Shown: positions 1 through 9,430 of the stretch, one piece after another
Numbering within the stretch: position 1 is the stretch's first letter
How the letters are laid out: each line of letters starts with the position of its first letter
NCBI RefSeq assembly: GCF_918797505.1
Contig: NC_092801.1
Coordinates: 39,858,517 to 39,922,516, forward strand
Source of the DNA: Bemisia tabaci
Taxonomy: Eukaryota > Arthropoda > Insecta > Hemiptera > Aleyrodidae
Direction: 5' to 3'
DNA length: 64,000 bases
Made by a program: the position numbers and the translations under genes
Notes under the pieces: generated by a model
What the model was told of the DNA's origin: nothing
The model's input: only the letters and a program-made list of their open reading frames with translations
The model's database searches: none

Positions 1-275
1 GATGCTGTGTTTTCAGTTTTGGAGTCCCCAAATAAAGTGGCAGCCCTGTCAATGTATTTGCTCCCTATCTTTGTATGGAGAGTTTGTTTTGATGTAGAGG
101 TGGACTCTCAGAATAGCGTGAGATATTCCCTCCATTTTGGCCTCACTTGAGAGCTTTTTTTGAGCTTGGGAGTTGATTTCAGAGAAAACCAGTGGCACCA
201 TCGTGTTTCTCGCGAACTTTTACATAAGAATCAACAGTCAAATCGCTAATTCCTCACACGTGCAACATCTCCATT
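1..275 (+). mobile_element. Family A foldback, right half
   Basis: This is the right half of the family A foldback. It runs from the central spacer (gagtccccaaataaagtgg) through the arm and ends at TGCAACATCTCCATT. Full copies at 4497-4994 and 25085-25567 show that the element is two arms of about 230 bp in inverted orientation around a short spacer, so the left half of this copy lies outside the window. Short open frames in it are shadows of the repeat. No transposase is present and the superfamily is unknown. Confidence 0.8.
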
Positions 276-348
276 CAAGGATGCGACATTATGGTTGGAC
301 GGGTGCGAGACATGCATACCTACAAACTCAACGGCATTTGGTGCTACA

Positions 349-643
349 TGTACACGGAGAAAAAAACTTCCTGCGTGGGACCCGAAGTTGAGATCATATG
401 GATCTCTCAAGTTTTTGGATCACGCATCCGAAAACTTGAGGTCCGACTGCCGAAGTTCGGGTTAGACTTCTGAAGTACTTCGGTGTATACCGAAGGGTTC
501 GGGTCACACATCTGAAGTACTCCGGTACATACCGAGCGATTCAGATGTCTGACCCGAACTTCGGCAGTTGGACCTCGAAACTTCAGAGATCCATATGACC
601 TCAACCTGGGGCCTCATGCACGAAGTTTTTTTCTCCGTGTACA
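349..643. mobile_element. Hairpin element with TGTACACGGAG ends
   Basis: A palindromic unit of about 295 bp begins TGTACACGGAGAAAAAAACTTC-like and ends with its reverse complement. The arms (about 349-480 and 510-643) pair for most of their length around a centre rich in GAAGTACTTC-like steps. This is the structure of a miniature inverted-repeat element (MITE). I see no second copy in the window and no clear target duplication. Confidence 0.7.
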
Positions 644-812
644 ATGGACCACTAGACAAGGTGCGAAGTTAAGTCATTCTAAATTTAGTTTCTTCACTAT
701 TTCACGTGGAACACGATTCGGGCATTGAAAAGTACTGAAATCAACTCCGACCGAGATATTTAATGTTTCTTGGCGCGTAATTTTAAACTTCCCGTTCATG
801 ACCTGTCGTGCT
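644..812 (+). mobile_element. Family K element, partial left arm
   Basis: It begins ATGGACCACTAGACAAGG directly after the preceding hairpin and follows the left arm of the complete K copies at 12117-12662 and 28986-29535, including the 'acacgattcg' and 'gagatatttaatg' segments. It fades after about 170 bp, so only the left arm survives. No coding capacity. Confidence 0.6.
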
Positions 813-1022
813 ATGACCTTCGGTAATACTTATCGATCTCGATCTAATCGACTAAGAAGCGAAAAATTAAAAAATACGAAAATAATTCAGGCTATTTAAT
901 TGTCTCAGTAGAGTTTTTTCTTTCTTTCTTTCTTTTTATTTCTTTTTTAAATTCTAGATTTGTAAAAAAATTCCTCGACTTTTCACACTTCTTAAAAACA
1001 GGCCGACTGTCAGCGAGCGACC

Positions 1023-1171
1023 GGTGGCAAGGCGTGAATAATCGATTATCGATACTACCTATTTTGAAGCAATTTGGCAAAGAATCGATTATTGAGGTAT
1101 TCGTTGCAAACACCCTATATATCCACCCTTTTCCATGGGTTTAAATAGCAGATCAATCGATACATATCGCT
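1023..1171. mobile_element. Family X hAT-like MITE, diverged copy
   Basis: A diverged palindrome: GGTGGCAAGGCGTG at the left, ATCGATTATCGAT near both ends, and the internal 'gaatcgattattgaggtattcgttgcaaacaccct' segment typical of the family. Complete copies at 15971-16135, 50598-50762 and 57065-57238 have exact 8-bp target duplications, as expected for hAT-superfamily insertions. This copy has lost clear ends. Confidence 0.65.
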
Positions 1172-1564
1172 CGGCCTCCTCCCCCAGAAAATCCGAGGAA
1201 TTCCTCATAGAATCATCACCGATGTTGAAATTGGTGCTGCTAGAATACGTAATGTCTCGTAAATATATTTTAATGTTCCACAGGGAGACATAAATTCCTC
1301 TCTTGATTTTAGGTGCTATTTCGATGATAATGACAAAATTTGGTGGTCATGGACTCCCGAAAATAAGAGGGGGGAAATGTGATATTTTACCATGAAAGCA
1401 ACAAAAAATTCCGTTCCGAGGGGTTCAACATTTTTGAAACTAGACCTCCTCCGCTGGCGAAACGCCTCCCTCCCCAATTTCAGTCCACTGGTCTTATCAA
1501 GGTTTCCTGGTTGCCCTCCCATTCTTTCCTTTACGCTTTCAAGCCCTGGTGAAAATTGACAGTT
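1172..1564. other. No gene seen
   Basis: I see no supported gene or repeat match in this AT-rich stretch. Short open frames on the minus strand have no recognisable domain. Confidence 0.4.
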
Positions 1565-2492
1565 GAATGTGTGTTCTAAAATACTATAGACCTAAAGCCG
1601 GCTGTAAGATTTCCAATAGCTTCTGTAGCCGGCTGTACAATTTTCTTATAGCCTTTTATAGCCGATGGCGATTAAGCAACAGCCAGACGATAAAGTTTAT
1701 GCTAAACGTTACTAATTACGGATACTGGGACTTAGTTAGTTTTTAGACTACCGCTGTCTTTTAGTGCCGTAGTATCTTGATTTATTTTGCAAGGAAAGCT
1801 CCGTACTTTTGAAGGATGCCTGTCATTCTCAATATGTTGGAGCGCCTTCAATTTCTCATGATACTGTGCAATACCTCTGGTGTGAAATAGTTGATTCAGA
1901 CGCCGTGGCACGCTGCGGCGCGGCGCCTACAAACCTAACAGGGATACTTCACGCATTGCGCAATGCGTGAAGTATCCCTGTTAGGTTTGTAGGCGCCAGT
2001 GCGTCGCCGCGCAATGCGTGAAGTATCCCTGTTAGGTTTGCAGGCGCCAATGCGTCGCCGCTCCGCTTTGTGTTGGGCTCTAATATTTAATCTCGCGGAG
2101 TCAGCGTTTTTCAACTCATGATTTTGAAATGTTTGCACACTCTGTATGGACTATTCTCATTTTGATTGATGAAAAAAAAAAAATGTTTTAAAGGAAAATG
2201 TAATGTGTGTTTTGTAAATATTAAGATAGTTCCGTATCAAGCTTAATGATTTCCAAAGCACACGAATTTCTACAAAATTTATTTTAGCCTTTTATAGCCA
2301 ATGGCGATAAAGTGTAAAGCCCGGCGATAGGAACCATAGCCCGACTGCATACTTTTTTATAGCTTCGTATAGCCCGGCTATATGATTTGCTCCGCTTTCT
2401 ACGGCCATGATTTTTGATAGCCTTCTTTAGTCGGCTATGAGAACTCCTATGGTATTTTGAAACGCAGCTCCTATCGCCAATTTTTACCAGGG
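1565..2492 (-). mobile_element. Family D element, copy 1
   Basis: About 930 bp matching the reverse complement of 18941-19891 over the whole length, with many substitutions. It ends in TTTTTACCAGGG, the reverse complement of the CCCTGGTAAAAATTGG terminus; the other terminus has lost about 25 bp. Both ends carry clustered short repeats of the type 'atagccggctgta', giving strong subterminal self-complementarity. The middle holds a perfect palindrome (1922-1997). No transposase frame is seen, so it is non-autonomous. Confidence 0.85.
1922..1997. repeat. Perfect 76-bp palindrome inside D
   Basis: The sequence from GGCGCCTAC to GTAGGCGCC is a perfect inverted repeat centred on cattgc/gcaatg. A third, direct copy of the right arm follows at about 2011-2049. 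The equivalent position in D copy 2 (19409-19484) has the same palindrome with one mismatch. The arm sequence (CGCAATGCGTGAAGTAT) is related to repeat E next to family A copies. Confidence 0.9.
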
Positions 2493-2582
2493 AGATTTGC
2501 CAGACAGCTAGAAACCCCGAAGAGCAACTAAATAAAAGTTGCGTTCGACTCTCAAACATATTTTATGCGATAGAATAATAGT

Positions 2583-2836
2583 TGAACCGTGTTAAGGAAA
2601 AATGGACCAAACCACATCAGCTTTTGCCAAATTCAACTGGGAAATTTACTTTTTTACAAGAGAACGTTGATGCGGATTCCTTTGAAAATTTTAAAGAATT
2701 TGTTTCGTGCTATGCAGAAAGTCACTTGAAATTTGCACAAAAATGCGCACAACCGTTTACACGTGAAAAATTGTTTTGCCCAACTGAATTTGGCAACAGC
2801 TGATGTGGCTTGGTTCCTTTCTGCTTAACGCGGTTC
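2583..2836. mobile_element. Family T MITE
   Basis: The ends are inverted: a start like GAACCGTGTTAAGGAAAAAT and an end GGTTCCTTTCTGCTTAACGC. 'ccacatcagcttttgccaaattca' pairs with the mirrored segment near 2785-2810. Related copies are 7868-8114 and 55958-56207. Open frames here are repeat shadows. Confidence 0.75.
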
Positions 2837-2837
2837 G

Positions 2838-3475
2838 ATGGAGATGTTGCATGTGTGAAGAATTTGCGATTTGACAATTGATTCTTGTGTAAAAATTGGC
2901 GAGAAACACGATGGTGCCACTGGTTTTCTCTGAAATCAACTCCCAAGCTCAAAAAAAGCTCTCAAATTAAGGTCAAAATGGAGAGGACATCCCACGCTAT
3001 CCTGAGAGTCCACCTCCCGGGTTCGAATCCCGGTGGTGGCGACAAATTTTCATGGAACTGACGAGTGGATCTGTAAGCAGAATTCGCTCGGCCTTAATCC
3101 GTGAAAATTTGTAAGCCCGAGCATGGATGTCTACCAAACTCCCTGATGTCTTCGGACAATAAATAGTGCCTATAGATGGCTGTAGATTCCGAAAGGAATA
3201 GAAGCCACTAAACTCTCAATAAAAAAAAAAAAAAAGAAAACACGGCAATCCTGCTAATGTATTTTCTCCCTATCTTTGCATTGAGAGTTTGTTCTGATGT
3301 AGAGGTGGACTCTCAGAATAGCGTGGGATATCCCCTCCATTTTGGCCTCAAGTTGAGAGCTTTTTTGAGCTTGGGAGTTGATTTCAGAGAAAACCAGTGG
3401 CACCATCTCGCAAATTTTTGCATAAGAATCAACAGTCAAATCGCAAATTCCTCACACATGCAACATCTCCATTCT
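2838..3475. mobile_element. Family A foldback with SINE-replaced centre
   Basis: The left arm (2838-3016, reversed) and right arm (3239-3475) belong to one family A foldback. The usual centre, including the 'ctccatgcaaagataggg' part of the left arm, is missing and replaced by a retroposon with a poly-A tail. No flanking target duplication of the retroposon remains, so a deletion accompanied or followed its insertion. Confidence 0.8.
3017..3237 (+). mobile_element. tRNA-derived SINE, 5'-truncated
   Basis: Starts within a tRNA-like T arm: GGGTTCGAATCCCGG contains the GGTTCGAATCC type B box of an internal RNA polymerase III promoter. The A box half of the tRNA is missing. A non-tRNA body follows, then A15 at about 3221-3235. 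Part of the tail (ctatagatggctgtag) recurs in the retroposon at 58007-58089, which has a clean target duplication. This is a dead copy: no complete pol III promoter remains. Confidence 0.75.
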
Positions 3476-3499
3476 GAGAATTGTAGAAAAGGTCGGGTC

Positions 3500-3780
3500 T
3501 GATCGGTGGCGCTTCCCGCGGGAAAGCGCGGAAGCTCGCGATGCGACGGTGGCGCGGCTCGCGGAGAGCGTGGGAACCGCGGGAGTGCTACTAACACAGA
3601 TCGCGGAGCGTCAGTAGGTGAGGAGGTAAAAATGATAAAGCGAGTACAACTACGAATACAATCGCTCGCAGCGCCGCGCGTAGCCCCCCCCCCCCCCCCC
3701 CCACTTTCAACCCCCCTGCGAGGTTCCTCCTCCCCACCCCCTGCGCCTCGGAGGGGTCTGTTCTTTAGTTCCCGCGACGG
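3500..3780. other. GC-rich patch with 17-C run
   Basis: A CpG-rich stretch (many gcg/cgc steps) leads into a poly-C run at about 3687-3702 and a C-rich segment to 3750. The open frame across it is low complexity (many Gly, Arg, Pro) and not convincing as a gene. Similar C-run patches occur at 5967, 6551, 17300, 20647, 21049 and 59822. Confidence 0.6.
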
Positions 3781-3944
3781 GATACATATTCACCCCCGAT
3801 ACGTCACGCTAGAGAGGTTTGAGACCCACGTTTTCCTTTGCAGGTTTCCAATTTTCCCTACAATTTTCATCGGTAATTATAAGACCACATCTTAAAATTA
3901 GAATTAGGGTCTACTATTTCTGGTAAAATCGCCAATCTGCATGG

Positions 3945-4058
3945 GAAACTACTGGCTCTTCTGTTGTTTTGAAATGAACTAGAAACAGTAATTTCTTATC
4001 GCAAAATGTAGTCCAATTTTTTTGCAACTATAGTTCCTAATTGCAAAATCTAGTCCAA
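3945..4058. mobile_element. Family Y MITE remnant
   Basis: Contains 'gggaaactactggctcttctg' and two oriented pieces of the Y terminus (cgcaaaatgtagtcca at about 4000 and ttgcaaaatctagtcc at about 4040). It is a rearranged remnant of the GGACTGCATTTTGCAA-ended family; complete copies are at 10841-10977 and 11432-11568. Confidence 0.5.
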
Positions 4059-4062
4059 ATGG

Positions 4063-4292
4063 TCGTCTATCGCACGAGGGAACGTAAATCCATTCCAAGA
4101 CTGCCAAATTGACTCAACAATTAATTTATTTTACAGAGTTGTACCTGGGTGATTTTTATCAACAATTTTTCTGATTTTTGCGTGAAATCTGAGGAAAAAT
4201 TAATGTGATTTTCAGTGAGGAATGCCCAAGATCCTCCTGGTTTAAATGCAATTTGCGAGGGGAAATTTGGCAACATTGGAACGAAAAACGAC
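4063..4292. mobile_element. Family N MITE
   Basis: Begins TCGTCTATCGCACGAGGGAA and ends in the inverted form gaacgaaaaacgacga. The internal 'ttgactcaacaatt' and 'gatttttgcgtgaaatctgaggaaaa' segments match the copy at 8119-8371 and the partial copy at 7058-7222. Non-coding. Confidence 0.65.
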
Positions 4293-4380
4293 GAAATATG
4301 GCGACCGTGTCAGGCGGACGATAGCAGAAACGAGCAGACACGAAAAAGTAAAAATTCGCCGGACTTTGAACAAAATTCGG

Positions 4381-4495
4381 TCTGCCGAGCTCAGGAAAAA
4401 CGCCGTATGAACCTTCAGGCGTTGCTAGCAAAAACACGAATTTTCTGGTAAACATATGAATATTTTTCTTGCAATTTTTCAAAAAATAATGTCCG
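4381..4495 (+). mobile_element. Family G element, left part
   Basis: TGCCGAGCTCAGGAAAAACG and CCGTATGAACCTTCAGGCGT match the left end of family G (compare 62078-62331). The rest of the element is missing; it runs directly into a family A copy. Confidence 0.55.
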
Positions 4496-4496
4496 C

Positions 4497-4994
4497 AATG
4501 GAGATGTTGCAAATGTGAGGAATTTGCGACTTGACTGTTGATTCTTACGTAAAAGTTGGCGAGAAACACGATGGTCCCACCGGTTTTTCTGAAATCAACT
4601 CCCAAGCTCCAAAAAAGCTCTCAAGTTGAGGCCAAAATGGAGGGGATATCCCACGCTATCCTGAGAGTCCACCTCTACATCAAGACAAACTCTCCATGCA
4701 AAGATAGGGAGCAAATACATTGACAGGGCTGCCACTTTATTTGGGGACTCCGAAACTGAAATCACTGCTAATGTATTTGCTCCCTATCTTTGCATGGAGA
4801 GTTTGTCTTGATGTAGCGGTGGACTCTCAGGATAGCGTGGGATATTCCCTCCATTTTGGCCTCAAGTTGAGAGCTTTTTTTGAGCTTGGGAGTTGATTTC
4901 AGAGAAAACCAGTGGCACCATCGTGTTTCTCGCGAACTTTTACGTAAGAATCAACAGTCGAATCGCAAATTCCTCACACATGCAACATCTCCAT
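4497..4994. mobile_element. Family A foldback, complete
   Basis: Two arms of about 230 bp: the left arm starts GGAGATGTTGCA at 4500 and the right arm ends TGCAACATCTCC at 4993, around a short spacer (about 4730-4765). Arms share 'gagagtccacctctacatca', 'ccaaaatggaggggatatcc' and their mirror forms. The size and symmetry are those of a foldback transposon. No target duplication can be fixed because repeat E abuts the right end. Confidence 0.85.
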
Positions 4995-5155
4995 TAACTC
5001 GAGAAAATATTCAACAACTAAAACGCGCACCTTGCTGTAGGCGCAATGCGTGAAGCATTCCAAGAGTCTTGTAGGCGCCAATAAGTTTCCTGCCGGCCGC
5101 ACTGTGTTTGGCGTAATGCATGAAGTATTCCTATAGTCTTGTAGGCGCTAACATG
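4995..5155 (+). repeat. Repeat E (CGCAATGCGTGAAG unit)
   Basis: Begins AACTCGAGAAAATATTCAAC and holds two copies of a unit with 'gcgtgaagcattcc..gtcttgtaggcgcc'. The same junction with family A occurs at 46422 (inverted) and 47275, so A and E travel together. The core resembles the palindrome inside family D. Confidence 0.65.
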
Positions 5156-5346
5156 TCATCACCTTCCGGCCAAAGTATCACAAGCGCGATGCGACGTTTA
5201 AAAATTTACGCCGCCATTTTGATTTTTTATAGAGAAATTATTGTAGGTTGAATCTGTTCGAAAATTTCCCCGAATTTTATCGGTAGCACAAGGAACGTTG
5301 AAGAATCAACAGTCAAATCGCAAATTCCTCACACATGCAACATCTC
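5156..5346 (+). mobile_element. Family F left part joined to a family A end
   Basis: 5156-5299 matches the left half of family F (caccttccggccaaagtatcac and gcgacgtttaaaaattt). At about 5300 it switches to the last 46 bp of family A (aatcaacagtcaaatcgcaa through atgcaacatctc). This is a junction between two broken elements. Confidence 0.6.
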
Positions 5347-5383
5347 TGTTTACCTTAAATTCCTGAAAATTTCAGGGACAAAT

Positions 5384-5758
5384 GGACGTATTTCTACCAA
5401 ACAGACCTATGTGGAGGTGAGAAATATGAGGTGTGCTCGTTAGTTCTCTGGCCTTAAGAGTGAATGAGAATAATAAAGCGCCCGTGACGTCAGCGGCAAT
5501 GATCGAGCCCGGGCGCGAGGGGGAGATGGTCGTCGGGGCGCTGTAACTCATGAGCCCTGTCCACAACGCTCTCTTGCCATGCCCGCGGCTCATGAGTTCC
5601 GCATTCAGTTGGCACATAGGTCTGTTTGGTAGAATGTAAAATCCCGCTTTTCCAATTCTTCAAAAGGAATCGCGCCCACTTTTACATTGCTTCTTATGCA
5701 GCTTTCTAGAGCACACCCCATATTTCCCACCTGCACATAGGTCTGTTCGGTAGAAATA
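5384..5758. mobile_element. Family M composite hairpin
   Basis: TGGACGTATTTCTACCAAAC at 5384 is repeated inverted at about 5613-5635 (gtctgtttggtag) and again near 5727-5757 (gtctgttcggtagaaatacg). The first pair encloses a GC-richer segment with an inner inverted repeat (atgagccctg / cgggcgcg region). It looks like an M element with an extra end. Related simple copies are at 14954-15077 and 59135-59262. Confidence 0.55.
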
Positions 5759-5767
5759 CGTCCAAAT

Positions 5768-6630
5768 ATCCAAACCTTTCTTCAAAAATAAACATTTCAA
5801 CGAAAGAAATTCGGCGACTGTTGAGTGCTCATACGGCGTTGTTCCTTAGGACGGGAGCACTCTCAAAGTCTCATGCAACGACCCCCCGACTCCCCGGGTC
5901 CGGGTTCGGTTGTAGCGATCCCGGCTCCCGACCGCAACTACGCAGCCACGACGAGGAGTAGCGTACCCCCCCCCCCCCCCCCGCGGGCCGGGCCGGGGTG
6001 CGTGCGGAGGGTGGTATTGATTGGAGGGAGCGCGCCTAAAGACATCCAAACCTTTCTTGAAAAATAAACATTTTAACGGTAGAAATTTGGCAACTGTTGA
6101 ATGTTCATACCGTCACCTTCCAGGCAAAGTATGACAAGCGCCATGCGACGTTTAAAAATTTCCGCCGCCATTTTATCTTTTTACAGAGAAATTGTTCAAC
6201 GAAGCTGTCCGAAAATTTCACTTTCATTTTATTTCTTTACTGAGAAATTGTTGGTTGAATCTGTTGGGAAATTTCACTAAATTTTATCGGCAGGACGAAG
6301 AAAATTCAGTGAAATTTTCGGACAGCTTCGTTGAACAATTTTTCTGTAAAGAAATGAAATGGCGGCGGAAATTTTTAAACGTCGCATGGCGCTTGTCATA
6401 CTTTGCCTGGAAGGTGACGATACGGCGTTGTTCCTTAAGGACGGGAGCACTCTCATGCAACGACCCCCCGACTCCCCGACTCCCCGGGTTCGGTTGTAGC
6501 GATCCCGGCTCCCGACCGCAACTACGCAGCCACGACGAGGAGTAGCGTACCCCCCCCCCCCCCTCCCCGGCGGGCCGGGCCGGGGTGCGTGCGGAGGGAG
6601 GTATTGATTGGAGGGAGCGCGCCTGTCTCG
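5768..6630 (+). repeat. Tandem duplication, second unit split by F
   Basis: A unit of about 275 bp (5768-6042) is repeated from 6043 and continues to about 6630. Each unit starts atccaaacctttctt, holds the G-type end 'ctcatacggcgttgttcc', a GC-rich core with cggttgtagcgatcccggct, a long poly-C run (about 5967 and 6551) and 'gtattgattggagggagcgc'. The second unit is interrupted by an F element at 6111-6419. Confidence 0.8.
6111..6419. mobile_element. Family F element with ATAC duplication
   Basis: Starts CGTCACCTTCCAGGCAAAGT and ends in the inverted form; both arms run to gcgacgtttaaaaatttccg and beyond. It is flanked by ATAC (6107-6110 and 6420-6423). The duplicate of the host segment at 5768-6042 reads straight through 'catacggcg' with only one ATAC, so this is a 4-bp target duplication with a matching empty site nearby. 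Long open frames in it are repeat shadows. Confidence 0.85.
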
Positions 6631-6985
6631 TCCCTTGCCGCGTCCCGGGGGGTCGAAGGGGGGGTGAAGGGGGGTCGAAGGGGGCTCCGCGCTCGCTCGG
6701 CGCAGCGCCCCCGGTCGTTCCCGCTCCAGACCCCGTCGCCGAGCCGCCGGCGACCGGTCACGCTTCCGTCCCGCTCGTCGCCCGAGGGCCCCCCTCCCCC
6801 CCTCCGAGGGATGGTTCCTTCCGGAGATCGTTTGGACCGACGGACGGTTTCCGTAATTTCTTCGTTTTGGAAGTTCCTCGTCTCTATGTTGGCTTCCTTT
6901 TGGTTTCTTCCCGATTCCGAAATTTTCGGATTCTCTGACTTTTATGACCTTCGAGCGAAAACTTCGCTTACCTACACCTTTTCGA
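6630..6985. other. GC-rich block then repeat Z
   Basis: 6630-6830 is very GC-rich (gggggtcgaaggggg-type runs, cgccgagccgccggcgacc). It could be a fragment of a ribosomal spacer or a CpG island, but nothing confirms either. From about 6833 to 6985 lies repeat Z (accgacggacggtttccgta to aacttcgcttacctacacc), which recurs at 7226-7382, 7705-7800 and, partly, 8645-8675. Open frames are low complexity. Confidence 0.5.
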
Positions 6986-6989
6986 GAAG

Positions 6990-7023
<34 letters not shown>
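6990..7023 (+). repeat. Poly-A tract, about 33 A
   Basis: A homopolymer of about 33 A directly follows repeat Z. Its position after a repeated unit suggests a retroposon tail, but no target duplication was found. Confidence 0.7.
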
Positions 7024-7024
<1 letters not shown>

Positions 7025-7057
7025 AGAATGAATAGAATTAGGGTTATCACACGGTTT

Positions 7058-7222
7058 GTCGTCTCCCTGACGAAAGAACGAAACTCCATTCTAAGGTTGA
7101 AAAATTGACTCAAACAATTCAATATTTAACCAAAATAGACCTGTGCAATACTCGTCAAAAATTGGTCTGATTTTCGCATAAAATGAGAAGAAATGTCAGT
7201 GAATTTTTCAGTCAGAAATGCC
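7058..7222. mobile_element. Family N MITE, partial
   Basis: Matches the left two thirds of the copy at 8119-8371 (cgtctccctgacgaaagaac, ttggtctgattttcgcataa) and then stops abruptly where a repeat Z copy begins at about 7226. Confidence 0.6.
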
Positions 7223-7225
7223 CAA

Positions 7226-7382
7226 ATGGACCGACGGACGGTTTCCGTAATTTCTTCGTTTTTGAAGTTCCTCGTCTCCATATTGGCTTCCTTTTGGTTT
7301 CTCCCCGATTCCGAAATTTTCGGATTCTCTGACTTTTATGCCCTTCGAGCAAAAACTTCGCTTACCTACACCGTTTCGAAAA
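7226..7382 (+). repeat. Repeat Z, copy 2
   Basis: Near-identical to 6833-6985 with an A-rich 3' side. A third copy, truncated at its start, lies at 7705-7800 and also ends in an A-rich stretch. Shared A-rich ends suggest copying by retroposition; no internal promoter is visible. Confidence 0.6.
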
Positions 7383-7867
7383 AAAGCACAAAAAAAACAG
7401 AAGGAATATCAGGCACGGCTCCGTTGAAGGAAAGTTATATGAAAAGTGAATGTACATCTCCGATCACTTCGGCATCTTCAAGTAGGGTAAAAATACTATA
7501 TTTTTAGCCAAAAATCGAAATGTGTTGTTCGAGCTCCTCGAAAAATATATCAACTTTTCGGTTCTTTTCTAAAAAAAAATCACGAAATCGAAGAGATTTC
7601 ATTTTTTTACAGGGACAAATCTTATCGCAAACTAAGATCCAAATAAACCGTTAAAAAGCTCTTGCTTTCAGCTTTCTAACGGTCTATAGATTTTGTAAAT
7701 TGGGCTTCCTTTTGGCTTCTCCCCGATTACGAAATTTTCGGATTCTCTGACTTTTATGCCCTTCGAGCGAAAACTTCGCTTACCTGCACCTTTTCGAAAA
7801 AAACAAAACAAAAATAAACAAACAAAAAAAAAAACGGAAAGAATATCAGGGTTATCACACAATTATT
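7383..7867. other. A-rich spacer with third Z copy
   Basis: 7383-7700 shows no recognisable gene. 7705-7800 is a repeat Z copy, followed by an A-rich run with scattered C to about 7835. Confidence 0.5.
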
Positions 7868-8114
7868 GGACTGAGTTAAGCAGAAAGGAACCAACCCAAA
7901 TTTTGGAAAAAATTGAGTTGTGAGTGGTTTTGAACTCGACCACTGCTCTACTATCGATCGCCAAAAATTCAAAGTTTTTGTTGGAGCAAATTGTGCAGAA
8001 ATTGAACTTGAAGTTTAACTTTTACACTGAGTCTTATGCAGGAGCTAAACTTTAAACCTCTTTTTCTCGGTTCGATCCCGATGTGCCTTGGTTCCTCTCT
8101 GTTTAACTCCGTCC
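7868..8114. mobile_element. Family T element
   Basis: Ends are inverted: GGACTGAGTTAAGCAGAAAG at the left and its complement cctctctgtttaactccgtc at the right. It shares the 'aaactttaaacctcttt' segment with the copy at 55958-56207. Confidence 0.75.
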
Positions 8115-8118
8115 AATG

Positions 8119-8371
8119 CGTCGTCTCCCTGACGAAAGAACGAAGCTCCATTCTAAGGTTGCAAAATTGACTCGAACAATTCAATATTTGACCAATATGG
8201 ACCTGTGCAATTTTTATCAAAAATTGGTCTAATTTTCGCATAAAATGAGAAGAAAAATCAGTGAATTTTTCAGTCAGAAATGCCTGGAATTCTCCTGGTA
8301 AAAATGCAATCTGCGCGAGGAAATTTGGCAACATTGAAATGCAGTTACGTTCCTTCGTGCGGGAAACGACG
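8119..8371. mobile_element. Family N MITE, complete
   Basis: Runs from TCGTCTCCCTGACGAAAGAA to the inverted end cgtgcgggaaacgacg. The arms pair for roughly 40 bp and the middle is AT-rich. It lies directly against a family B remnant. Confidence 0.65.
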
Positions 8372-8647
8372 GATTTAGAAGATGAAATTCTCTGATATTT
8401 CCCCGATTTCTCGGTCACAATTTGGTGAAATTCTCTGACAATTGAAGATATGTCAGATGGTCGAAGAGATATAATTAATTCGAAATAGGTTTTTGGGCAA
8501 AATGTGTTGTTCGAAACTTCAAACCCATTCTGGAAAACAAATAAAGGTAGTTATCAAGTCACCCTGACATTTCCAGGTTTTCTCTGACTTTTTAGAGTTC
8601 CCTGATATTTCCCGATTTTCCCGGTGTTCCCTGACTGTGGCAACCCT
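8372..8647 (+). mobile_element. Family B element, left end damaged
   Basis: The right end is intact (ctgactgtggcaaccctg). The repeated 'ccctgacatttcc' type blocks are diagnostic of B. The left CAGGGTTGCC terminus has been lost at the N junction. Confidence 0.7.
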
Positions 8648-9174
8648 GACTTCGCTTACGTACACCTTATCGTAAAAAAAAAGAAAAGAAAAAAAAAGGA
8701 ATATCCCTCCCCGAAGATGGTCCTTTCCAAGAACGATATGGACCGGCAGTTTCCATAGTTTTGTCACTATCGAAGGAAAGGTATCTATATAGGCCGTTTT
8801 TGGGGTCACTCTGGATTTCCTCAACTCTACGCATTTTCGCTCATCGAGGATCTACATTTTACAGAATGCATCTGGTCATTTTAGGTATCTTTTTGGGTCT
8901 AATACTGGCCCTAACTTGAATCAGCATCAGGCTAATTATGGCGAAAAATGCGGATTTTTCGGCACTTGTTAACTAAGCTGAAAAACTCGTCCCCAAGGCC
9001 CCACAAGGGCCCTCATCGACACCCCTGCTTTCCCGGACTTTTTATTGACTTTCTTCTGGTTTCAATCAAAAATGAAATAAAAATCGAGTATTACAGAGAG
9101 GAATGAAGCTTTCAGCAAAAAAGTAATGTGATCTGAGTTCGTTTTTAAATGATGGAAAAGCTCCATGGTCCATA
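8648..9174. other. No gene seen; repeat Z remnant at start
   Basis: 8645-8715 carries the last part of repeat Z (acttcgcttacgtacacctt) plus an A-rich tail. The rest shows no supported feature. Confidence 0.4.
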
Positions 9175-9430
9175 TCGACGGTGTAACTCGGCAATCACAT
9201 AACTCGTTTGCGGTGTCTGAAAATCGCCGCTTTTATGATACTTTTTTAAAGGAGAACAAATTGACGTTTCTTCTTGAAATTTTTGCAGAATTTTCTTCGC
9301 ACAGTGAAGAAAAATCACGGCAGTTTTGAAGAATTTGTGTTCATTAGTTTTCCGTTTAAAAAATAAAGTATGACAGGAAGTCTGCGACGTCACAAACCGA
9401 GTTATGTGATTGTCGACTTACACCGTCGAT
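9175..9430. mobile_element. Family J MITE
   Basis: Starts CGACGGTGTAACTCGGCAAT and ends in the inverted form gattgtcgacttacaccgtc. Between them are 'aattttcttcgcacagtgaa' and 'aaataaagtatgacaggaag', shared with 54853-55106, 51230-51455 and the part copy at 52195-52370. Confidence 0.75.

Noticed and set aside
3017..3050. tRNA gene
   Set aside because: Only the T-arm/B-box half is present, with no A box, anticodon or acceptor stem; a SINE tail follows.
6630..6830. Ribosomal DNA spacer
   Set aside because: Composition is suggestive but I could find no rRNA-coding sequence or known boundary to support it.
6277..7122. 281-codon minus-strand frame
   Set aside because: It crosses an F element, a poly-C run, GC-rich sequence and a poly-A tract, giving low-complexity translation. 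Not a gene.
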